Positions 8,630-17,140 of a DNA stretch of 64,000 nt are shown here, one piece after another. Source of the stretch: Desulfatibacillum alkenivorans DSM 16219 (GTDB lineage Bacteria; Desulfobacterota; Desulfobacteria; Desulfobacterales; Desulfatibacillaceae); NCBI RefSeq assembly GCF_900142135.1, contig NZ_FQZU01000007.1:62001-126000 (forward strand), read 5' to 3'. The position numbers and the translations under genes are program-made. The notes under the pieces were generated by a model. That model made no database searches. It had not been told where the DNA came from and saw only the letters and a list, made by a program, of their open reading frames with translations. The first letter of the stretch is position 1, and each line of letters opens with the position of its first letter.

Positions 8630-9655
8630 TTGAAACTTGAAGACACACACGCCCGCGTGGCTGAGCTGGAGCATCAGTTGGACCTCAGCCTCACGCAGTG
8701 GCAGACCACGTTTGACGCCATTACGGATTGGGTTTGCATCATCGATCTGAATTTTCGGATTTTGAGATCCAACCGGTCCTGTGCGGAAATTCTCGGCCTG
8801 GACCCGAGAAACGTCGTGGGGAGGACCTGTTACGAAATGGTTCACGGCACCATGGCGCATATCGCAGGCTGCCCCATCCCGAAAATGATGGAATCCGGAA
8901 AGCGAGGAGAATCCGAACTGCATTTGCCTGACGGACGCTGGATTATGGTCACCGCCGACCCTTTGTTCGATGATCGTAGGCTTATCACCGGCGCAGTGCA
9001 CATGGTTCGGGACATCACCAAAAGGAAGCTCATAGAAACAGCGCTCCAGGAAAACCAGGAGCGTCTCAGGCTGGCCTCCGAAGCTGCGAACCTTGGGCTG
9101 TGGGACTGGAGGCTGGATTTGAACCGCCTTTTTCCCAATGAGATATTCATGGAAATTTCCGGCTTGTCCCTGGATGACGCCAACTTTTTTACAGCCGAAA
9201 AGTGGCTGAGCAGAGTCCATCCCGAAGAAAGAGGCGCCGTAAGAAGAGCGCTTGAAGAGCATTTGAACGGAACGTCTCCCAAAGCCTTCATTGAATGCCG
9301 AATCAAGCATCCGGAAAAGGGCTGGATCTGGTTGTCCGGCCTGGGGCAGGTGATAGAAAGGAACCGCAGGGGAGAAGCCATTCGCATGGTGGGCGTGCAT
9401 CGGGACGTCACCGAGCAGGTTTTGGCCAGCAGGGAAAAGGAAAACCTGATCAACAAGCTGGAAAGGGCTCTGGCTGACGTCAAAACCCTCAGCGGCATGC
9501 TGCCCATTTGCTCCCAATGCAAAAAAATCCGGGACGACCAAGGCTATTGGAGCACCATAGAAAGCTATATTCAGCAGCACTCCCTGGCCCAGTTCAGCCA
9601 TAGCATTTGCCCGGATTGCGCAAAAAAATATTACCCGGACCTTAAGATCTATTAA
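8630..9655 (+). CDS. PAS-domain sensory protein with C-terminal double-CxxC tail
   Basis: A 341-residue protein starting at TTG, preceded by AAAGGA. A short coiled coil leads to a first PAS domain (about 20-130, ending VRDITKRK) and a second PAS/PAC domain (about 140-260, ending GVHRDVTEQ). A coiled coil then leads to a conserved-looking tail: CSQCKKIRDDQGYW at about 295 and CPDCAKKYYPD near the end. There is no histidine kinase, GGDEF or other output domain, so the protein is either a sensor acting through protein contacts or an orphan module. The four tail cysteines could bind zinc or another cofactor. I have seen this tail on other PAS proteins but know no function for it. Confidence 0.82.
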   Translation: MKLEDTHARVAELEHQLDLSLTQWQTTFDAITDWVCIIDLNFRILRSNRSCAEILGLDPRNVVGRTCYEMVHGTMAHIAGCPIPKMMESGKRGESELHLPDGRWIMVTADPLFDDRRLITGAVHMVRDITKRKLIETALQENQERLRLASEAANLGLWDWRLDLNRLFPNEIFMEISGLSLDDANFFTAEKWLSRVHPEERGAVRRALEEHLNGTSPKAFIECRIKHPEKGWIWLSGLGQVIERNRRGEAIRMVGVHRDVTEQVLASREKENLINKLERALADVKTLSGMLPICSQCKKIRDDQGYWSTIESYIQQHSLAQFSHSICPDCAKKYYPDLKIY

Positions 9656-9683
9656 TCAGGCGTTGCAAAAGGACGCGTGGCTC

Positions 9684-10028
9684 ATGGAGGAGGCGTTGGA
9701 GCAGGAAAACACGGAAAATGTGTCCATTCTTATTGGGGAGGCCCAGCTTATCCTGGCCGAAAAACGCACTTCCCTGGCGGTGTTGAGGTCCGGCGTGGCG
9801 GTCCTGGCCCTTCCCATCACGGTCCTCAGCTTTTTAATCGCCACTTCCAAGTATTACGACATTTTTAGCGTCCTGCACTTTGTCATCCCTTTGTTTTGCA
9901 TCCTTGGAGCGCTCACCGTGATTGGAATCTACCTCATCGCCCGGTCCGTAATCCGCATGCAGCATTATGACAAGCTCCTGAAAAAGATTAAGGCCAAAAG
10001 CAACGCCATTTCCGAGTTGATCGACTAG
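9684..10028 (+). CDS. small DUF202-like membrane protein
   Basis: A 114-residue protein with a charged N-terminus, AEKRTSLAVLRSG, immediately followed by two hydrophobic helices (about residues 33-51 and 60-84) and a basic C-terminal tail ending in a short coiled coil. The RT-x-LA-x-x-R pattern before the first helix resembles the DUF202/YidH family of small inner-membrane proteins, whose role is not established. ATG at 9684 with AAAGGA upstream is the likely start; a TTG at 9663 is also possible. It follows the PAS gene by 28 bp and may be cotranscribed with it. It is the last gene before the cobalamin riboswitch. Confidence 0.7.
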   Translation: MEEALEQENTENVSILIGEAQLILAEKRTSLAVLRSGVAVLALPITVLSFLIATSKYYDIFSVLHFVIPLFCILGALTVIGIYLIARSVIRMQHYDKLLKKIKAKSNAISELID

Positions 10029-10067
10029 CCGGGGCGCCGCCGCCGTTCGCCGCAGTGGAGAATCACC

Positions 10068-10096
10068 TTGACAAAAAAACCCTCAGGGCTTTAAAT
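10068..10096 (+). promoter_or_regulatory. sigma70-type promoter for the cobalamin riboswitch transcript
   Basis: A perfect -35 box TTGACA (10068-10073), a 17-nt spacer and TTAAAT (10091-10096, four of six matches to the -10 consensus). Transcription would begin near 10103, just where the riboswitch aptamer starts. Confidence 0.6.
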
Positions 10097-10106
10097 ATCC
10101 CTGAAA

Positions 10107-10375
10107 ATTGGCGTTACGGTTCCAGGGAAAGCGGTGCAAATCCGCTGCGGACCCGCCACTGTGAGAGAGGACGAAAGCCGCACAAGCCACTGTTCTATGA
10201 CGCCCTCCACGGCAAGTCAGGAGGCGTCTCATGAGAAAAGCGCAGGAATGCGCCGGGTTATTTACCCGCTCATGGAAAAGAATGGGAAGGCGCGGCCGGT
10301 AGAATGATTCTCGAGCCAGGAGACCTGCCGTAACTTTTTCCGGACTCCGGAAAGCCTTCGGGTGTAAGGCAGGCT
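10107..10375 (+). ncRNA. cobalamin (AdoCbl) riboswitch
   Basis: The hallmark segments of the cobalamin riboswitch occur in order. The conserved core runs from GGTTCCAGGGAAAGCGGTGC at 10119 through GCAAATCCGC and CCGCCACTGTGA to about 10164. An AAGCCAC element lies near 10185, followed by a variable peripheral region. The B12 box, GAGCCAGGAGACCTGCC, is at 10313-10329. A 7-bp hairpin, GGCTGCA/TGCAGCC, follows at 10372-10391. An intrinsic terminator is the next structure, so the element most likely represses transcription when cobalamin is bound, as known for the family. The boundaries are approximate. Confidence 0.95.
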
Positions 10376-10413
10376 GCATTTGCGTGCAGCCTTCATATTC
10401 AGGGACTTTATCG

Positions 10414-10448
10414 GCCCCGCCTGTTTCCCGACAGGCGGGGCTTTTTTT
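10414..10448 (+). terminator. intrinsic terminator in the riboswitch expression platform
   Basis: A perfect 11-bp stem, GCCCCGCCTGT at 10414-10424 paired with 10431-10441, a 6-nt loop and seven T residues. It sits between the aptamer and the ATG at 10463, so readthrough is needed for expression of the downstream gene. Confidence 0.93.
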
Positions 10449-10462
10449 ATTTGGGACGCATT

Positions 10463-11350
10463 ATGAAACGCAAACTAAATATATTACTCGGTGCGATCTT
10501 CGCTCTCATCCTTGCTTCGGCGGCTCAGGCCGGGCCCTACGCTCCGGCGGCCGGAGAGGACGGCTCCACGGCGGTCTCCATGGACGACGCCTCCATCAAG
10601 GGATGGGCCACAGGCTATACCAATCTTGTCTATGGAGAGTTCGTGGACTCCACCTGGAAAACACCGGAGAAAGCCCTGGGCGCTGCAACAGGCGAGTACA
10701 CGGATATCGTGAGCCTGGGCCGGGGAGGACGAATCACCTTGACCTTTTCGCCCGCGGTCGTCACAAACGGGGAAGGCTTTGACTTCGCCATTTTCGAGAA
10801 CAGCACCATCCCCGGATTTTTTGAACTGGCCTATGTGGAAGTCTCCTCCGACGGCGTCAACTTCGTCCGGCTCCCCAACGACTCCCTGACGGCGGGGCCG
10901 GTGGGCGCTTATGAGAACTCCATGGACCCCACGAACATAGACGGCTTGGCGGGCAAGTACATCGTCGGGTACGGAACCCCCTTTGACCTGGACTCCGTAT
11001 TGACTTCCACCGCCGTGACTTCCGGAACCGTGGACTTGAGCTCCATCAAATACGTACGCCTTGTTGACATTGTTGGCGATGGAACTTATTTGGACTCTTC
11101 AGCAGATGTGATTTACGATCCCTACGCCACCATCGGCAGCGCCGGGTTCGACCTGGAAGCGGCGGGCTATATGAATTATTTTGTTGGAGGCGATCTGAAC
11201 CTGGACGACAAGCTGGATATGACCGACGCCGTTTTGGCCCTCCAAACCCTGGCCGGGGCGCCGGCATCCGTATCCCTCTCTCATGACGCCGACGGCAAAA
11301 TCACCTTGGCGGACGTCCTATTCGCCCTTTCCCGCCTTGCCGAACAATAG
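10463..11350 (+). CDS. secreted protein with dockerin-like C-terminus under cobalamin riboswitch control
   Basis: A 295-residue exported protein. Residues 1-23 form a Sec signal peptide ending in AQA. The body (about 25-240) is a beta-rich domain with motifs such as [27 protein letters not shown] and [13 protein letters not shown], a pattern I have seen in uncharacterised cell-surface proteins. The last 55 residues hold two EF-hand-like repeats, [18 protein letters not shown] and [18 protein letters not shown], resembling a type I dockerin and probably binding calcium. It is the only gene after the riboswitch before a convergent gene, so it is the element's sole target. A role in capturing or handling corrinoids outside the cell is inferred from that regulation. 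The start is the ATG at 10463; its ribosome site (GGGAC) is weak. Confidence 0.82.
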   Translation: MKRKLNILLGAIFALILASAAQAGPYAPAAGEDGSTAVSMDDASIKGWATGYTNLVYGEFVDSTWKTPEKALGAATGEYTDIVSLGRGGRITLTFSPAVVTNGEGFDFAIFENSTIPGFFELAYVEVSSDGVNFVRLPNDSLTAGPVGAYENSMDPTNIDGLAGKYIVGYGTPFDLDSVLTSTAVTSGTVDLSSIKYVRLVDIVGDGTYLDSSADVIYDPYATIGSAGFDLEAAGYMNYFVGGDLNLDDKLDMTDAVLALQTLAGAPASVSLSHDADGKITLADVLFALSRLAEQ

Positions 11351-11433
11351 GACCCCGTTGCGGGGCGCAAGGCTTCCCTGCCCATTTTTGGGGGGAGGGG
11401 CCGAATGCCAGCGGCATGATCTGGTTGGGGGCC

Positions 11434-12252
11434 TTATTCCAAAAGAGTGATGATGAATCCGCGGTTGGAAAACTGGCCTGACAGGGGCACGATTTTCATG
11501 TCGTAGGTTTTGGCGCCGATTTTCACGCCTTGCATGGATTGAGCGCTGTTCTCCGAAAGGGCTTGATCCAGAAGCATGGCGGCCTGGGAGGGCAGGACGC
11601 CGCGCATGGGGTTGTCCACATGCAGTTCGATGCCGTCTTCCCTCAGGTCCTCGGCTTTGCGGTTAATAAGCACCACGGAGCCGTCCGGGTCCATGCCGAT
11701 GATGGGCAGGGGGATGTCCGCCAGGATGGCGTGGGAGACTTCCAGGGCCTGGTTTCGGAACTCCAGCTCCTGGGTTCTTTCCCAGACCAGTTGCTCCAGC
11801 CTTTCGTTGATTTGGGAAAGCTCCTGATTATGCCTGATAACCTGTTCGTGCAGCACCTTGTTGGCCCGGATAAGCTCCCAATGCTGCAGGGCGGCGCGGA
11901 TTTCCAGCTTGAGGTTTTCATCGTCCCACGGCTTGAAGAAAAATTTGTAGATGTGGCCTTTGTTGATGGCTTCCGTAATGGTTTTGATTTCCGAATAGCC
12001 GGAGAGAACGATGCGGATGGTTTCGGGATACAGGTCTCTGACCCGCGACATAAGCTCGGTCCCGCTCATGCCCGGCATTCTTTGATCGCAGACAATGAGC
12101 TGAACCTCATTATTTGCCAGGATGCTAAGAGCCTCGTCCCCGCTTGTCGCAGTCAACACCTGGTACGGCTCCCTGCGCAAAAGCCGTTTTAAGGAATTGA
12201 GGATGTTGACTTCATCATCCACGCAAAGAACGGTATGTTGAATTTCTTCCAT
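11434..12252 (-). CDS. response regulator with C-terminal PAS-like domain
   Basis: A 272-residue protein. Residues 5-120 form a REC domain with phospho-acceptor Asp56 (VCDQRMPGMSG) and the conserved lysine in FFKPW. A coiled coil spans about 125-172. A PAS-like domain follows (about 172-265), including IPLPIIGMDPDGSVVLIN. No DNA-binding, kinase or cyclase output is present. The gene starts 8 bp after the HDOD gene stop and is the last of four leftward signalling genes (15284 to 11434). The FFKPWDDENL stretch is shared in type with the HD-GYP regulator two genes upstream, suggesting related REC subfamilies. Confidence 0.88.
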   Translation of the reverse strand: MEEIQHTVLCVDDEVNILNSLKRLLRREPYQVLTATSGDEALSILANNEVQLIVCDQRMPGMSGTELMSRVRDLYPETIRIVLSGYSEIKTITEAINKGHIYKFFFKPWDDENLKLEIRAALQHWELIRANKVLHEQVIRHNQELSQINERLEQLVWERTQELEFRNQALEVSHAILADIPLPIIGMDPDGSVVLINRKAEDLREDGIELHVDNPMRGVLPSQAAMLLDQALSENSAQSMQGVKIGAKTYDMKIVPLSGQFSNRGFIITLLE

Positions 12253-12260
12253 GACAGCTA

Positions 12261-13118
12261 TTATTCCTCCATGAAAAAGGAGTAGGCTTCCTGAATTTGA
12301 GGCTCCACCTCGGGAAACCAGACGTCAACCGTATTGAGGTGTTTCGCCACCAGGGGTTCCACCGAGGGATGCACTTTCAGGGGCCATTTATGCCCCATAA
12401 AATCGCCCAGGTATCCGTTAACAATGATATTGGCCGCATGAACCATCTTCAGCCTATCCATGTCCGGGGCGCTGCCGGACATGGTGTGGTGGCTTTTTAT
12501 AACCCCGACCAGGCCTTCGGGAAGCCGCCATTTTTTGGCAAGGGCGCCGCCCACCATTGCATGGCTTGCACTGACGAATTCCCTCTCCGCCACGGAGAAG
12601 GAGTTCTGGTTTGCGTCCATGGACGCCGCGATCTTCTCCATGGTTCCATAAAAGTACTGGAGCAGGACCAGCTTGCCCACGTCATGAAGCAGCCCTCCCA
12701 CGAAGCAGTCGTCCGGGGCGGCGATTTTTGTTTGCTTGGACAGGTGTTGGCTGAGCACGGCCACGGCCAGGGAGTGTTTCCAAAGAAGCCATGCGTTTAG
12801 GCCGTTTTCATTGCTTTTACCGGGTTTGAAGCACTCCACGACGGACAGGGACAGCACCGCATTGCGCACCGTGTTTATTCCCAAGATAACGGCCGCATGC
12901 TGCAAGGTTTCCACCTTTTTCCGCAGGCCGAAAAAGGCGGAGTTCGCCATTTTCAGGATTTTAAGGACAATAGCCTGATCCTTCCCCAAGGCATCGCTGA
13001 TGTCCTTCATGGATGCCTTGCCCTCGGCGACCATCTGATTGAATTTGATGGCTGCTACAGGCAGGGTGGGAAGATCATGAATTTTGTCCAGATCTTTCAG
13101 AATATCCTGTTTCGGCAA
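12261..13118 (-). CDS. HDOD-domain signalling protein
   Basis: A 285-residue HDOD protein. The domain runs from LPTLPVAAIKFNQMV near residue 16 to about residue 210 and contains the typical GLLHDVGKLVLLQYF segment (His-Asp present), followed by SHAMVGGALAKKWRLPEG and a second histidine pair in IKSHHTM. HDOD proteins relate to the HD superfamily, usually lack hydrolase activity and act as protein-interaction modules in chemotaxis, motility and two-component signalling. Here it is flanked by response regulators with which it is probably co-translated. The start is a TTG at 13118, supported by AAGGA eight bases upstream. Confidence 0.9.
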   Translation of the reverse strand: MPKQDILKDLDKIHDLPTLPVAAIKFNQMVAEGKASMKDISDALGKDQAIVLKILKMANSAFFGLRKKVETLQHAAVILGINTVRNAVLSLSVVECFKPGKSNENGLNAWLLWKHSLAVAVLSQHLSKQTKIAAPDDCFVGGLLHDVGKLVLLQYFYGTMEKIAASMDANQNSFSVAEREFVSASHAMVGGALAKKWRLPEGLVGVIKSHHTMSGSAPDMDRLKMVHAANIIVNGYLGDFMGHKWPLKVHPSVEPLVAKHLNTVDVWFPEVEPQIQEAYSFFMEE

Positions 13119-13168
13119 TTGTTGGTTCCTTTCCTTCCTCTTTCATAGATTATGATTCGGCGTTTTTT

Positions 13169-14533
13169 TTAGTTGATCAGAACATGGATCGGTCCCAAGC
13201 CCGCTCTTTCCGCAATTTTTTTCAGCCGGTCAATATACCCTTGGGAAAGCTCCGTGTCGTAAGGCAGCAAATACTGCCCCTTGGCCGAATAAATGGCGCG
13301 CGACAGGACCATGCCCGGTTTTAACTGATCGATGCCGACCTCCTTTTCCCTGGCGCCGGCAGTCCCCTTTTGGGCCAGGCAGGACAGAAAGGCGTCCACC
13401 GCCTGGGCGTCGAAGATGATATCGGAGTTTTTCCTGATATATTGAATCGCTGACTTTTCTAGCAAGAGCTGCTGGCTCATGGCCTTGGCCTCAGGGTGCA
13501 GTTTTTTAAAATCCGCAACAGCCTCGCTGTGCAGCCTTTCCACATACAAGATCGTATCGTAGGCATTGGCCACGGCGATGATTTTCGATCCCAAAGGAAT
13601 GGTAAAGCGATCCAGGCCGTCGGGAAATCCCTTTCCGTCGCAGCGTTCATGATGCGACCGGATCAACACCCCCACGTGGTCCAGCTTGCCTATAAGGCGC
13701 ACCATGGCCTGCGCTTCGGCCGGATGCTGGAGGTATCTTTCCTGATCCTTCTGGGACCATTGATTGGCCGGGGAGATGCCTTCCTTTTTGGAAAGATCCA
13801 GTCTTGCCATGTCATGAAGCAGGGCGGCGATTTCTATGTTGGCGATCTCATTTTGCTCCAGGCCCATTTCCATAGCCATGTCCCTGGCCATGGCGCTTAC
13901 CCGTCTGCCATGCCCTGCAAGGATCGGCGCCTGCATTTGAAGCAGGGAGGCGAAAGAGCGCACCGTATTGTGAAAGGAGGACTCCAGTTCCTTGTTCAGT
14001 TCGGAAAGCTGAAGGTTCTTTTGCTCAATCTCTTTGGTGCGCTCCGCAACTTTAGCTTCCAGACCATGGTTCAACTCTTTCAACTTGGCGTTCTGCCTGG
14101 CGGTCAGAGCAAGCAGCCTTTTGTTCTCCATGGTCAGTTCGAACTGCTCCAAAGCCTGGCGGACCTGAAGCAACAGGTCGTCGTCCTGCCAGGGCTTGGT
14201 GAGATACCGGTGGATGCGCCCCTGGTTTACGGCTTGAACAATGGCGTCCATTTCCGAGTATCCAGTCAAAAGAAACCGAATGGCGTCCGGGACGATTTTC
14301 CGGGCTTGGGAAAGAAACTCTGCTCCCGTCATCTCCGGCATTTTTTGGTCCGAGATAATGAGGGAAATCATGGTCTCCCGGTTTTTCAGCATGTCCAGGG
14401 CCTGGGGCCCGCTTTGGGCCGTAAGAATATTCAACCCTTCCCTGCGCAGAATGCGCTGGATGGCCCTGGATATTCCCGGCTCGTCGTCCACCAGCATCAC
14501 GGTGTGCCTGTATTTGGGTTTAGGAGCGTTCAT
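13169..14533 (-). CDS. response regulator with degenerate HD-GYP domain
   Basis: A 454-residue protein. REC spans about 9-125 with Asp62 (ISDQKMPEMTG); a coiled coil runs from about 130 to 190; an HD-GYP-like domain follows (about 195-345). HD-GYP enzymes hydrolyse cyclic di-GMP. The signature here is altered: ALLHDMARLDLSK replaces the usual HDIGKIGIP, and HHERCDGKGFPDGL has GFP for GYP. The metal-binding histidines largely remain, so activity is possible but not assured. A C-terminal region of about 100 residues includes LKPGMVLSRAIYSAKGQYLLP, as in other HD-GYP regulators. The ATG at 14533 was chosen over the ATG at 14587, which would overlap the preceding gene. Confidence 0.88.
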   Translation of the reverse strand: MNAPKPKYRHTVMLVDDEPGISRAIQRILRREGLNILTAQSGPQALDMLKNRETMISLIISDQKMPEMTGAEFLSQARKIVPDAIRFLLTGYSEMDAIVQAVNQGRIHRYLTKPWQDDDLLLQVRQALEQFELTMENKRLLALTARQNAKLKELNHGLEAKVAERTKEIEQKNLQLSELNKELESSFHNTVRSFASLLQMQAPILAGHGRRVSAMARDMAMEMGLEQNEIANIEIAALLHDMARLDLSKKEGISPANQWSQKDQERYLQHPAEAQAMVRLIGKLDHVGVLIRSHHERCDGKGFPDGLDRFTIPLGSKIIAVANAYDTILYVERLHSEAVADFKKLHPEAKAMSQQLLLEKSAIQYIRKNSDIIFDAQAVDAFLSCLAQKGTAGAREKEVGIDQLKPGMVLSRAIYSAKGQYLLPYDTELSQGYIDRLKKIAERAGLGPIHVLIN

Positions 14534-14552
14534 GCGCTTTTCCGATATAAGA

Positions 14553-15284
14553 TTATTCTCCCAGGGCGGCCGCGATTTGCTTTTCAAATTCCTCCGGGTT
14601 CACGGGCTTTTCAATGAATCCGGCTATGTTATAGAATTTTAATTCCATGTCGTCTTTCATGCCCGGGTACCCTGAACAGACCACGATGGGCAACTCTTTG
14701 TGATTCTTGCGTATCCTGGATATTAGCTCAAGCCCGTGTATCCCGGGCATTTTGATGTCCGTCACCACCAGATCCACTTTCTCCACGTTCAGCAGGTTCA
14801 TGGCGCGCTCTCCGTGGGAGACGGCGTATACGTTCCAGGGCGAGTGGCGCAGCAGGCGCGAAAAGGACTTGAGGATCTGATTGTCGTCATCCACGATCAG
14901 AATGGTTTTCCGGTCCTGTTGGTCCAACTCTTCCTGTCTGAGGGCCAGTTCGGCGGCCTGTTTAAGGTCGGCAGCCAAAAAGAGATTGGCATAAACTGAA
15001 ATCCTGGCATCCCGTCTTCCAGCCGCCAGGTCGGGCGCAAGCAAAACCACCCGGGTGCGGGGCGCGGAGGTTAGGGTGCGCGCCAGGGCTTCCAGCCAAA
15101 GCGTGGATCCGGTTTCGTATTCCAGAATTACGGCTTCATAACTAACGCCCGAGATTTTGAATGTGTCTCTGTCATGTATGATTACGGAAGCCTCAGCATC
15201 CAATCCGGCCAACTCCTTTTTTGTTTCAGCGGCCTTTTCCTGGGACGGCATGAGGATATGGACCATCCTGTTTTTCATGATCAT
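14553..15284 (-). CDS. response regulator with C-terminal receiver domain
   Basis: A 243-residue protein and the first gene of the leftward signalling set. The C-terminal half (about 125-243) is a clear REC domain: TILIVDDDNQILKSFSRLL, phospho-acceptor Asp in VVTDIKMPGIHG, and the lysine in FIEKPVNPEEF. The N-terminal half (1-115) looks like a degenerate Rossmann or receiver-like fold with no acceptor Asp, and I could not name it. Two closely spaced ATGs (15284 and 15278) share AAGGAACGGAG upstream; either may be used. Having only receiver modules, it probably acts on a partner such as the HD-GYP or HDOD proteins downstream. Confidence 0.82.
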   Translation of the reverse strand: MIMKNRMVHILMPSQEKAAETKKELAGLDAEASVIIHDRDTFKISGVSYEAVILEYETGSTLWLEALARTLTSAPRTRVVLLAPDLAAGRRDARISVYANLFLAADLKQAAELALRQEELDQQDRKTILIVDDDNQILKSFSRLLRHSPWNVYAVSHGERAMNLLNVEKVDLVVTDIKMPGIHGLELISRIRKNHKELPIVVCSGYPGMKDDMELKFYNIAGFIEKPVNPEEFEKQIAAALGE

Positions 15285-15611
15285 TGCTCCGTTCCTTTCG
15301 TAAAAGACGGGATTTTTTCTTGCTAACCCTTGGGAAGCAAAATACAGGCCAACGGCGTCTTGGAGGGTGACTATCGCTTGAAATCCCGTAGAAAGGGCAG
15401 ACCGCAGCATAATTGCCTTTGGGAGGAGGCGAAAAAGGGTCATAATCCTGACATCCGGCATGGTTTTGACGCAAAATGCCTCCTTCAAGTGCGAGAAAGC
15501 TCTCTATGTCAGCCGTGTCAGCCGCTTTAAGCCGGAAGGTATGCAATTTGCATATTTCTCCGGACAGTTTGCAGAAACCAAAGCATATTTCCCACGGAAC
15601 GGAGCAAGTTC
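15285..15611. other. divergent intergenic region, no gene seen
   Basis: 327 bp between divergently transcribed signalling genes. It must hold both promoters, but I could not identify convincing -35/-10 pairs. Short open frames here lack ribosome sites and read like chance. Confidence 0.5.
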
Positions 15612-16832
15612 ATGCGTGTTTTAGTAGCAGACGACGATGATATTGGAAGAATGGTCATAACCAGGCTCTTGAATAAATGGGGGCATGAAACCGTCCCGGC
15701 AAAGGACGGTGAAGAGGCCTGGGAGCTGTTTCAAAAGAATCCCGCGCGCATCGTCATTACCGATTGGAGTATGCCGAAACTCAGCGGGTTGGAATTGTGC
15801 GACCGCATCCGCAGCAATAAGTTTTCGCGTTATGTATACATAATTATTCTGACTTCCAGAGAAGGCAAGGAAAACACGGTGGAAGCCCTTGGCGCCGGCG
15901 CCGACGACTTCATGAGCAAACCCATTGACTCGGCGGAACTGAACGCCAGACTGAGGGTGGGGCTTCGCATTATTCAGTTGGAGGAGGATCAGCAGCAGGC
16001 CAGGATCCACCTGCTTCAATCGGAAAAGATGGCCTCCGTGGGCCAGCTTGCGGCAGGGGTGGCCCATGAAATAAACAATCCCACGGGCTTTGTGAGCAGC
16101 AACCTGAAAACCTTGGGAGACTATTTTGACGACCTGGCCGGACTCGTAAAAAAATATAAGGATTTCTGCATTAAAATCCATGACGACTCTTCCTGCATCA
16201 CCCTGCCCTTAAATGACGAGTTGAACGGCATCCTGGAGTATGAGCAGCGGATTGACCTGGACTATATCCTGGAAGATACAAACGACCTTATTCAGGATTG
16301 CCGGGACGGTACGGAGCGCATTAAAAAGATCGTCAACGACCTCAAGGATTTCGCCCACCCGGATGAAGATGAAGTCAAGCCGGCTAATATTAACCAGGGG
16401 CTTGAGTCCACTCTTAATGTGGTTTGGAACGAAATCAAATACAAAGCCGAAGTGGTTAAGGATTTAGGCGACTTGCCGCTGGTGGACTGCTATCCCCACC
16501 GGATCAACCAGGTGTTTATGAATATCCTGGTTAATGCGGCCCAGGCCATTGAAGATAAGGGTGAAATTCATATCCAAACACGGGACCTGGGGCAGGAAGT
16601 GGAAATCAAAATCCGGGACACGGGCAAAGGCATTTCCGAAGAACACCTGGCCAAGATCTACGACCCTTTTTTCACCACCAAGGAAGTGGGCAAGGGAACC
16701 GGCCTGGGCCTCAACATGGCCTATAACATCATTAACACCCACGGCGGCTCCATAAAATGCGAAAGTGCGATAGGGCGGGGCACGACCTTTATTATCCGGA
16801 TTCCCATAGCCCGGACCCGGAAAGAGAAATGA
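15612..16832 (+). CDS. receiver-histidine kinase hybrid (REC-HisKA-HATPase)
   Basis: A 406-residue cytoplasmic kinase. REC comes first (1-120; Asp51 in ITDWSMPKLSG, Lys in MSKPID), then a short coiled coil, a HisKA domain with His152 in AAGVAHEINNP, and a HATPase domain whose N, G1 and G2 boxes read NILVNAAQAI, IRDTGKGIS and GKGTGLGLNMAY. There is no membrane segment, so input arrives through phosphorylation of the N-terminal receiver. The HEINNP H-box places it with the atypical kinases common in deltaproteobacteria. It is divergent from the REC/HD-GYP/HDOD/REC-PAS set, a natural partner group. The ATG follows GGAACGGAGC. Confidence 0.93.
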   Translation: MRVLVADDDDIGRMVITRLLNKWGHETVPAKDGEEAWELFQKNPARIVITDWSMPKLSGLELCDRIRSNKFSRYVYIIILTSREGKENTVEALGAGADDFMSKPIDSAELNARLRVGLRIIQLEEDQQQARIHLLQSEKMASVGQLAAGVAHEINNPTGFVSSNLKTLGDYFDDLAGLVKKYKDFCIKIHDDSSCITLPLNDELNGILEYEQRIDLDYILEDTNDLIQDCRDGTERIKKIVNDLKDFAHPDEDEVKPANINQGLESTLNVVWNEIKYKAEVVKDLGDLPLVDCYPHRINQVFMNILVNAAQAIEDKGEIHIQTRDLGQEVEIKIRDTGKGISEEHLAKIYDPFFTTKEVGKGTGLGLNMAYNIINTHGGSIKCESAIGRGTTFIIRIPIARTRKEK

Positions 16833-17140
16833 TACCGCAGTATTATATCTGTATCCCGCCTGCTCGCCGCATTTTGCGCCTTTGGCGCCCCTCCGTTCTT
16901 ATGCGGCGGCCTATAGAAAAAAGTGGCCTTATGGAAAATGGGCATGGTATCATTGCCACGTGCGAGAATTAGGGGCTCCCGCCAGGGCGCTTGCGCGGCG
17001 AGTTACAGATCAAAAGATCTTTTTGCATGCTTTTTCTTGTATTTTACAGCAGGATCAGCCAGTCTTTTTAATCCGAAGCGTCAACGCAAACGCGCCTTAA
17101 AAAAAGTGCACCAGCCACCTAAAGACGATTGGGATGACAA
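16833..17140. other. intergenic region with weak hairpins
   Basis: 308 bp with no supported gene. A short hairpin AGATC/GATCT followed by a T run near 17003-17022 might be a weak terminator; GCGCC/GGCGC at 16876-16888 has no T run. Confidence 0.35.
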
